Shown here piece by piece: positions 58,661 to 64,000 of a DNA stretch of 64,000 nucleotides. The notes below the pieces were generated by a model. That model was given only the letters and a program-made list of their open reading frames with translations, did no database searches and was not told the origin of the DNA. Position 1 is the stretch's first letter. The number at the start of each line of letters is the position of its first letter. The position numbers were made by a program, and so were the translations under genes. The stretch covers positions 1-64,000 of the forward strand of contig NZ_FMAD01000018.1 in assembly GCF_900094595.1 (NCBI RefSeq). The letters are read 5' to 3'. The DNA is from Cupriavidus alkaliphilus (lineage in GTDB: Bacteria; Pseudomonadota; Gammaproteobacteria; Burkholderiales; Burkholderiaceae).

Positions 58661-59509
58661 TTATTCCTTGTAGTAGACGATCTGGTGCGAGCTGGCGATC
58701 AGCTCGCCCGCGGCGCTCCACAGCTGCGCGCGCTGGTCGAAGAAGCCCTGCCGGAACACCTGCGCCTGCGCGCTGGCCAGCACATGGCTGTGGCCCAGCG
58801 CGGCCAGCGTGGCCGCATCGGCATGGAAGTACGTGGTCATCGACACCGTGCCGGCCGGCACGAAGCCCGCGCGCTTGAGGAAGATGCGCGGGTAGAAGCT
58901 GTCGGCCCACGCCGCCACCGCGGCGAAGTCCGGCGTGCGCGCCGGCGCGTCGCGCAGCCAGAACTGGGTCAGGCTGTCCGGGTGTTCGGTGCCGGCCTCG
59001 GCGATGGGCTTGGCGCCGCGCACCGGCCGCATGTCGTAGGCCTTGAGCCAGCGCACCGGCGCAAACCCGCCCATGGCCGGCAGCGCGTCGGCGGCCGGCA
59101 CCTCCGGCATCACCGCTTCGCCGCAGGCCCAGGTGTCGCGCCGCACCGCGAACATCGCGGTGGCGGTGGTGGCCACGGCATCGCCCTGGCGCAGTTCCAG
59201 GGTCCAGTGCTGGGTCGAGCGGTTGGTGCGGACCGGACGCGCCTCGATCTCGAACGGCCCCTCGGCAATGGGGCCGGCAAAGTTGACGGTCAGCGAGACC
59301 GGTTCGCCCAGGCGCTGCGGGTGGTCCATCGCCGCCTGCAGCAGCGTGGCGGCCGTGATGCCGCCAAACGGGCCGATCATGTTCCAGTACGCCGGCGTGG
59401 TGCGGCCCTGGAAACGGTGCTCGCCGGCCGGCACCAGCGCCAGCGCGTCGTCGAAGGGATGGAGCTGGCTGGCGGCAGCGGCGGCGTGGATCTGGGGCGC
59501 AGTGGACAT
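58661..59509 (-). CDS. TesB-like acyl-CoA thioesterase
   Basis: A 282-residue double-hotdog protein. The first half holds FQGRTTPAYWNMIGPFGGITAATLLQAAMDHPQR, typical of the N-terminal TesB-like half; the second half includes AAWADSFYPRIFLKRAGFVPAGTVSMTTYFHAD and ends in ASSHQIVYYKE. It probably hydrolyses medium- or long-chain acyl-CoA; the substrate is unknown. A perfect 12-bp palindrome lies 31 bp in front of its start. It converges on ampG, ending 10 bp away. Confidence 0.85.
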   Translation of the reverse strand: MSTAPQIHAAAAASQLHPFDDALALVPAGEHRFQGRTTPAYWNMIGPFGGITAATLLQAAMDHPQRLGEPVSLTVNFAGPIAEGPFEIEARPVRTNRSTQHWTLELRQGDAVATTATAMFAVRRDTWACGEAVMPEVPAADALPAMGGFAPVRWLKAYDMRPVRGAKPIAEAGTEHPDSLTQFWLRDAPARTPDFAAVAAWADSFYPRIFLKRAGFVPAGTVSMTTYFHADAATLAALGHSHVLASAQAQVFRQGFFDQRAQLWSAAGELIASSHQIVYYKE

Positions 59510-59539
59510 GGCGGAAGCAGGCTGGGTCTCGTTGGAATA

Positions 59540-59551
59540 GAACGATCGTTC
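59540..59551. promoter_or_regulatory. GAACGATCGTTC palindrome, TetR-type operator candidate
   Basis: A perfect 12-bp palindrome 31 bp upstream of the thioesterase ATG. Sites with AACG...CGTT arms are common targets of TetR-family regulators of fatty-acid and acyl-CoA genes. The only TetR gene in the window, at 61570-62136, is associated with a different palindrome, so the cognate regulator is probably elsewhere. Confidence 0.45.
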
Positions 59552-59632
59552 GCTAGCTGCCTACACTAACCGTAGTCAGCATTCCGGTCAAGCGCAGCCG
59601 TGTGCCCGGCCGCGCCCGACCACACCCTCGCG

Positions 59633-60520
59633 TCATCCCGGCGCCCGCCGCCGCAACGGCACCGTCCAGCCGAGCTGGTTGGCAACCACGCCCAGCAGCA
59701 CCAGCGCCATGCCGGCCACCTGCAGCGGCCCCAGCACCACCCCGAACACCATCACGTCGATGACGATCGCCACCAGCGGGTAGATAAACGACAGCGTGGC
59801 GATCGACACCACTGACAGCCGCTGGAAGGCGCCATACAGCAGCGTGTACATCACGCCGGTATGCACCAGCCCGAGCGCCAGCAGCGCGGCCCAGGTGGCG
59901 CCGCCATAGCTGCCCGCCGCCGGATGCGCCAGCGGCGCCAGCATCAGCACGCCCAGCACCATCTGCAGCCCGGCGATCTGTCCCGGCGGGATCGCCTGCA
60001 GCCGCCGCGTGGCCAGCGTCGTCACGGCGTACAGCAGTGCCGCCAGCAGGCCCAGGCCGATGCCGGCCAGCATCGACGCGCCGCCGGCGCCGGGCTCCAG
60101 CCCGGTGATCAGCATGACGCCGGCAAAGGCCAGCAACAGCCATGGCAGCCGCGCGAACGGGAACGGCTCGCGCTGCAGCACCGATGTCAGCAGCAGCAGG
60201 AAGAACGGCTGGGTGTGGTAGACCACCGTGGCGATGGCAATGCCGCTGTACGCGTACGCCGAGAACAGCGCCAGCCAGTTGAGCACCAGCGTGACGCCGC
60301 CCAGCACCAGCCAGCCGGCCTGGGCGCGGGACATCCGCACCCAGCCGCGCTGCAAGGTCAGCACGCCCAGCAGCGCGGCGCCGCCGAACAGGCAGCGGAA
60401 GAACACCACATCCAGCGGCGGCTGGCCGCTGGTCACCACGAACCAGCCGATGGTGCCCGACAGCACCATGGCGGCGGCCATGCGCCAGGTGCCACCCGGC
60501 CGGGATTGTTGCGAAGGCAT
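59633..60520 (-). CDS. EamA-family (DMT) transporter
   Basis: A 295-residue membrane protein with ten helices in two EamA repeats of about 140 residues each (first: MAAAMVLSGTIGWFVV...; second begins near LAGIGLGLLAALLYAVTTLATRRL). The drug/metabolite transporter superfamily exports amino acids, metabolites or drugs; the substrate is unknown. GGAG stands ten bases before the ATG at 60520. The LysR gene 111 bp away and divergent is the likely regulator. Confidence 0.88.
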   Translation of the reverse strand: MPSQQSRPGGTWRMAAAMVLSGTIGWFVVTSGQPPLDVVFFRCLFGGAALLGVLTLQRGWVRMSRAQAGWLVLGGVTLVLNWLALFSAYAYSGIAIATVVYHTQPFFLLLLTSVLQREPFPFARLPWLLLAFAGVMLITGLEPGAGGASMLAGIGLGLLAALLYAVTTLATRRLQAIPPGQIAGLQMVLGVLMLAPLAHPAAGSYGGATWAALLALGLVHTGVMYTLLYGAFQRLSVVSIATLSFIYPLVAIVIDVMVFGVVLGPLQVAGMALVLLGVVANQLGWTVPLRRRAPG

Positions 60521-60547
60521 GAGGAACTCCGGTTTAACCAATGGCCG

Positions 60548-60579
60548 CATTGTTCCACTCGTCACGGAAGTCAACAATG
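60548..60579. promoter_or_regulatory. interrupted dyad in the DMT-LysR intergenic region
   Basis: CATTGTT (60548-60554) and AACAATG (60573-60579) are inverted; nested within are TTCC and GGAA. The site lies between the two divergent starts and could be the LysR binding site, but its spacing is longer than the usual T-N11-A box. Confidence 0.4.
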
Positions 60580-60631
60580 TGGCGGTAACTCAATTAGTAT
60601 TTGACGACAGGTCAAAGACAGGAGATACGGC

Positions 60632-61546
60632 ATGCTGGATGCGCCACTCAATGCGATGGCGGTGTTTGCGCGCGTGGTCGAGTGCGGCAGCTTCTCGGCT
60701 GCCGCTCAGGATCTTGGCATGACGCCGTCGGCGGTCAGCCGCCATGTCTCCCGGCTCGAGGCCCGGCTTGGCGCGAGCCTGCTGCAGCGGACCACGCGCG
60801 CGTTCGCGCTGACCGAGCTGGGCCAGTCGGTCTACGCCGCCTGCGCGCGCATGAGCGCCGCCGCGCGCGAGGTCACCGCGCTCGCCGGCGAACACGGCTG
60901 CGCGCCGCACGGCGTGCTGCGCGTGAGCGCGCCGGTGTCGTTCGGGCAAGCCTGGCTGGCGCCGCGGCTGCCGCCGTTGCTGGCGAAATACCCGGGGCTG
61001 GACCTGCAGCTGACGCTGGCCGACCGCATGGTCGACCTGGTCGAAGAGGGCCTCGACGTGGCCGTGCGCATCGCGCGCGAACTGGCCCCCGGCCTGGCGG
61101 CGCGCCCGCTGCGCGAGGTGCGCTACCGGCTGGTGGCCTCGCCCGGCTATCTGGCGCGCCATGGCGCGCCGCCCACACCGGCCGAGCTGCCGGCCGCGCG
61201 CTGCCTGTACCTCGGCTACGGCAACTTCGGCGAGCGCTGGACGCTGCGCCACCACGCCGGCGGCGACAGGGTGGAGGTCCGCATCCCGCCGCGCCTGACC
61301 CTGAACAACAGCCTGGCGATCATGAGCATGGTGGAGCGCGATGCCGGCATCGGGCTGGTGCCGGATTTCTCGCTGGGCGACGCGCTGGAGCGGGGCCGGG
61401 TCGTCACCGTGCTGGGCGACTGGGACATCCTCGAACCCTACATCGGCACGGCGTACGCGGTGTACACGCCGACGCGGCACGTGCCGCCCAAGGTGCGGGC
61501 CTTTGTCGACCACCTGGCTGCCAGCGCCGGCGACGCGCCGCGTTGA
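60632..61546 (+). CDS. LysR-family transcriptional regulator
   Basis: A 304-residue LysR regulator of the CrgA/AphR-like group: the HTH is LNAMAVFARVVECGSFSAAAQDLGMTPSAVSRHVSRLE, and the effector domain includes GVLRVSAPVSFGQAWLAPRLP and LVEEGLDVAVRIARE. Members of this branch often regulate a divergent transporter or dehydrogenase; here that is the DMT exporter. AGGAGA precedes the start. Confidence 0.87.
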   Translation: MLDAPLNAMAVFARVVECGSFSAAAQDLGMTPSAVSRHVSRLEARLGASLLQRTTRAFALTELGQSVYAACARMSAAAREVTALAGEHGCAPHGVLRVSAPVSFGQAWLAPRLPPLLAKYPGLDLQLTLADRMVDLVEEGLDVAVRIARELAPGLAARPLREVRYRLVASPGYLARHGAPPTPAELPAARCLYLGYGNFGERWTLRHHAGGDRVEVRIPPRLTLNNSLAIMSMVERDAGIGLVPDFSLGDALERGRVVTVLGDWDILEPYIGTAYAVYTPTRHVPPKVRAFVDHLAASAGDAPR

Positions 61547-61569
61547 GGATTCGTTGGGGGTGGCCGGGC

Positions 61570-62136
61570 TTAGCGCCCGCCCTGGCCGAGTACCCGCTGC
61601 AGCAGCCACAGCATCGCGTCGCGCACGCGGCCGGCATCGGCGCCGGCCTCGATCTCCAGCGCGGCGCGGTCGAAGGCCGCCGACAGCAGCGGCGCCACGC
61701 CGCCGGCCGCCACGCCCGCCGCCTCCAGCCCCTCGCGCAAGGTGCGGGCCGCGTTGGCCTCGTCGAGGGCCAGCATCTCGCGCAATCCCAGCACCGCCGG
61801 CCCCTCCACCAGCAGCAGGCGGGTACGTCCGGGCACCGTCATCGCCTGCAGATAGGCTTGCGCCCCGCCGAGCAGCGCCTCGGCAGGATCCCGCCCCGGC
61901 GGCGTGGCGGCTTCGATATCGGCGGCGACAGCCGCGGCTTCCGCGGCCAGCACGTGGCGGAACAGGTCGCGCTTGTCGGCGAAATGGTGGTACAGCGCGC
62001 CGCGCGTGATGCCGGCGGCGGCGCAGACGTCAGGCGTCGAGGTCTCGGCGTAGCCGCGGCTGACGAACAGGGCGCGGGCGGCATCCGCCAGGGCCTGGCG
62101 CGTGGCTTCGGTACGTTCACGGTTGGTGCGGGCCAC
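61570..62136 (-). CDS. TetR-family transcriptional repressor
   Basis: A 188-residue TetR protein. The HTH is TRQALADAARALFVSRGYAETSTPDVCAAAGITRGALYHHFADKRDLF. The helical ligand domain follows and has no recognisable specificity. The start is taken as the GTG at 62136 (VARTNRERTEATRQ), with AAGGAA nine bases upstream. The longer ATG at 62157 would lie inside the first operator palindrome and adds seven atypical residues. It is divergent from a VOC protein gene, which it probably represses along with itself. Confidence 0.87.
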   Translation of the reverse strand: MARTNRERTEATRQALADAARALFVSRGYAETSTPDVCAAAGITRGALYHHFADKRDLFRHVLAAEAAAVAADIEAATPPGRDPAEALLGGAQAYLQAMTVPGRTRLLLVEGPAVLGLREMLALDEANAARTLREGLEAAGVAAGGVAPLLSAAFDRAALEIEAGADAGRVRDAMLWLLQRVLGQGGR

Positions 62137-62153
62137 GTTCGGGTTCCTTGCAA

Positions 62154-62199
62154 ACATACAGCCTGTATCTTAATATCGATTTACATACAGTCTGCATGT
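62154..62199. promoter_or_regulatory. twin palindromes, likely TetR operators
   Basis: ATACAGCCTGTAT at 62156-62168 is a perfect 13-bp palindrome around one base. A second copy, ATACAGTCTGCAT at 62185-62197, has one mismatch and extends to ACATACAG...CTGCATGT. The copies are 29 bp apart and fill the region between the TetR and VOC starts, an AT-rich stretch that must hold both promoters. Confidence 0.75.
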
Positions 62200-62221
62200 A
62201 TTTTTTGACCAGGAGCCCCGC

Positions 62222-62650
62222 ATGAAAGTCACCAGCTATTACCCGGTCATCATGACCGCCGACGTGGCCGGGACGGCCGCGTTCTACCAGCAGCATTTCG
62301 GTTTCACGGCCTTGTTCGCCAGCGACTGGTACGTCCACCTGCAGCTGGCGGGCGAACCGTCGGTCAACCTCGCCGTGCTCGACGGCAGCCACCAGACCAT
62401 ACCCGCGCCGGCCCGCGGCCAGCGCGCGCAGGGACTGCTGCTGAATTTCGAGGTGGAGGACCCGGATGCCGTCCATGAGCGCCTGCGCGCGGCCGGGCTG
62501 CCGATCCTGCAGCCGCTGCGCGACGAGGCCTTCGGCCAGCGGCATTTCATCACCGCCGATCCCAACGGCGTGCTGATCGACATCATCAAGCCGATCCCGC
62601 CGTCGGCGGAGTTCGCGGCGCAATACCAGGCCGGCGCGCTGCCGGGCTAG
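62222..62650 (+). CDS. VOC-superfamily (glyoxalase-like) protein
   Basis: A 142-residue glyoxalase/bleomycin-resistance/dioxygenase-fold protein with two beta-alpha-beta-beta-beta modules: [24 protein letters not shown] starts the first, and [22 protein letters not shown] the second. [12 protein letters not shown] near the end carries a probable metal-binding acidic residue. The reaction is unknown. AGGAG precedes the ATG. It is divergent from a TetR repressor with paired operators, which suggests induction by a small molecule. Confidence 0.88.
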   Translation: MKVTSYYPVIMTADVAGTAAFYQQHFGFTALFASDWYVHLQLAGEPSVNLAVLDGSHQTIPAPARGQRAQGLLLNFEVEDPDAVHERLRAAGLPILQPLRDEAFGQRHFITADPNGVLIDIIKPIPPSAEFAAQYQAGALPG

Positions 62651-62681
62651 GCGCTCGCCCCGCTCACTCCGCTCACCCGGC

Positions 62682-63293
62682 TCAGGCGGCGCAGACCCGG
62701 TACACCGCCAGGCTGCCGCGCCAGTTGACGCCCCAGTTGACGGTCACGCCTTCGTGCATCACGACGCGGTCGATCACGCGCAGGCCAACCTTGGGGGCAA
62801 GCGCTTCGAAGTCGCTGATGGTCAGCACGCGCACGTTGGGGGTGTTGTACCACTGGTAAGGCAGCGATTCCGACACCGGCATGCGGCCGCGGAACACCGA
62901 CAGCCGGTGCGGCCAGTAGCCGAAGTTCGGGAACGAGACGATGCACTCGCGCCCCACCCGCAGCGTGTCGCGCAGCACCTGCGCGGTGTTGTGGATGGTC
63001 TGCAGCGTCTGCGACAGGATCACCGTGTCGAAGCTCTTGTCCTCGAACAGCGCCAGCCCGCCTTCCAGGTTCTGCTGGATGACATGCACGCCCTTCTGCG
63101 CGCAGGCCAGCACGCCTTCGTCGCGGATCTCGATGCCGTAGGCCTGCACCTCGAGCTCGTCCTGCAGCACGCGCAGCAGGCTGCCGTCGCCGCAGCCGAG
63201 GTCGAGCACGGTGGAATTGGGTTCGACCCAGCGCGCAATGGCGCGGAAGTCGGGGCGCAGCGCCAGGATATTGGGATTGGCCAGGGCATTCAT
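62682..63293 (-). CDS. metW: MetW methionine biosynthesis protein (SAM methyltransferase fold)
   Basis: A 203-residue protein with a Rossmann SAM-binding fold: [15 protein letters not shown], then [25 protein letters not shown] and [15 protein letters not shown]. MetW is found next to metX in many alpha- and beta-proteobacteria and supports the homoserine acetyltransferase step of methionine synthesis. It overlaps the metX stop by ATGA (63290-63293), so translation is coupled. Confidence 0.94.
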   Translation of the reverse strand: MNALANPNILALRPDFRAIARWVEPNSTVLDLGCGDGSLLRVLQDELEVQAYGIEIRDEGVLACAQKGVHVIQQNLEGGLALFEDKSFDTVILSQTLQTIHNTAQVLRDTLRVGRECIVSFPNFGYWPHRLSVFRGRMPVSESLPYQWYNTPNVRVLTISDFEALAPKVGLRVIDRVVMHEGVTVNWGVNWRGSLAVYRVCAA

Positions 63294-64000
63294 GCGCCGA
63301 TCTCCTGCGCGATGCGGTCGTAGTAGGCGCGCATCAGGTTGTGATAGCGCGGGTCGTCGAGCAGGAAGGCGTCGTGGCCGTGCGGCGCATCGATCTCGGC
63401 GTACGAGACCGGGCGCTTGTTGTCCAGCAGCGCCTTGACCAGCTCGCGGCTGCGGCTGGGCGCGAAACGCCAGTCGGTGCCGAAGCTGGCCACCAGGAAG
63501 CTGGCCTTGGTCTGCGCCATCGCCCGCGTCAGGTCGCCGCCGTGGGCCAGCGCGGGATCGAAGTAGTCGAGCGCACGCGTGATCAGCAGGTAGGTGTTGG
63601 CGTCGAAGTACTCGGCGAACTTGTCGCCCTGGTAGCGCAGGTAGCTTTCCACCTGGAACTCGACGTCGAACGAGAAGCGGATGTCCTCGCTCTTGAGCTC
63701 GCGGCCGAATTTCTCGGCCATGTCCTCGTCCGACAGGTAGGTGATATGGCCGATCATGCGCGCCACGCGCAGGCCGCGCTTGGGCTTGACCCCGTGCGCG
63801 TAGTAGTTGCCGCCGTGGAAGTCCGGGTCCGACAGGATCGCGCTGCGCGCCACTTCGTTGAAGGCGATGTTCTGCGCCGACAGCTTGGGCGTGGAGGCGA
63901 TCACGATGCAGTGGCGCAGGCGCTCCGGGTACATCAGGCTCCATGCCACCGCCTGCATGCCGCCCAGGCTGCCGCCCATCACCGCGGCAAACTGCGTGAT
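63290..64000 (-). CDS. metX: homoserine O-acetyltransferase, C-terminal part (cut by window edge)
   Basis: The last 236 codons of MetX; the start is past the right edge. The alpha/beta-hydrolase triad is visible: the nucleophile Ser in [14 protein letters not shown], the Asp in [16 protein letters not shown] and the His in [14 protein letters not shown]. MetX acetylates (or succinylates, in some members) L-homoserine; choice of acyl-CoA cannot be set from this part alone. metW follows with a 4-bp overlap. Confidence 0.95.
   Translation of the reverse strand: MTQFAAVMGGSLGGMQAVAWSLMYPERLRHCIVIASTPKLSAQNIAFNEVARSAILSDPDFHGGNYYAHGVKPKRGLRVARMIGHITYLSDEDMAEKFGRELKSEDIRFSFDVEFQVESYLRYQGDKFAEYFDANTYLLITRALDYFDPALAHGGDLTRAMAQTKASFLVASFGTDWRFAPSRSRELVKALLDNKRPVSYAEIDAPHGHDAFLLDDPRYHNLMRAYYDRIAQEIGA

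Overview
The window is 64 kb of dense, GC-rich chromosomal DNA that reads as a beta-proteobacterium of the Cupriavidus/Ralstonia group (Burkholderiales). Support comes from the gene set: a Bug-type solute-binding protein, a DmeF metal exporter, Kdo hydroxylase, a thiCOSGE operon under a TPP riboswitch, an ahcY-metF operon under an SAH riboswitch, and metX-metW. No rRNA, phage, plasmid origin, insertion sequence or CRISPR array was seen. Both ends cut through genes (mmsA on the left, metX on the right).

Layout. 1-3.5 kb: a beta-alanine/propionate-semialdehyde catabolic pair (mmsA, omega-aminotransferase) divergent from a MocR regulator, with repeated ACAG-containing motifs between them. 3.5-6.4 kb: dmeF and an ArsN2-like acetyltransferase facing each other, then tRNA-Cys and bacterioferritin. 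6.6-10.8 kb: a Bug protein divergent from a LysR regulator, then a methyltransferase-MerR pair. 10.9-15.5 kb: glmU-glmS (UDP-GlcNAc synthesis) and a lipoprotein. 15.5-19.3 kb: a pteridine reductase-like SDR, folB and ttcA in one direction, midA and a small membrane protein in the other. 19.3-26.5 kb: cca, a GST, an NDUFA9-like protein, a soluble lytic transglycosylase, 5-formyl-THF cyclo-ligase, a Mut7-C protein and a TfoX-domain protein.

26.5-37.1 kb is a cofactor and one-carbon block: ahcY, a small membrane protein and metF behind an SAH riboswitch; thiD alone; then thiC-thiO-thiS-thiG-thiE and a GNAT enzyme behind a TPP riboswitch. 37.3-43.3 kb holds aidB, a GMC oxidoreductase, an aldehyde dehydrogenase and Kdo hydroxylase. 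43.3-44.26 kb has no credible gene; it holds a composite element bounded by two 98-bp inverted repeats with an inner inverted repeat. 44.3-49.3 kb: metK divergent from two tandem LpxL-type acyltransferases, dapF and a polyphosphate kinase 2. 49.3-54.1 kb: patatin, pyrE/xth divergent over 27 bp, an MqsRA toxin-antitoxin pair with its palindromic operator, and argC. 54.1-60.6 kb: an intracellular-looking subtilase, an M48 protease, an AmpG-like permease, an acyl-CoA thioesterase and a DMT exporter. 60.6-64 kb: LysR, a TetR/VOC divergent pair with twin operators, and metW-metX.

Most of the window is core metabolism. The clearest linked theme is the methyl/folate/methionine cycle (metK, ahcY, metF, metX, metW, folB, 5-FCL), spread over separate operons. 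The most useful items for follow-up are the inverted-repeat element at 43.4-44.15 kb, the MqsRA locus, the probable degenerate ThiD-like region in ThiE, and several unassigned operator-like palindromes. No wholly new multi-gene system could be established from the sequence alone.
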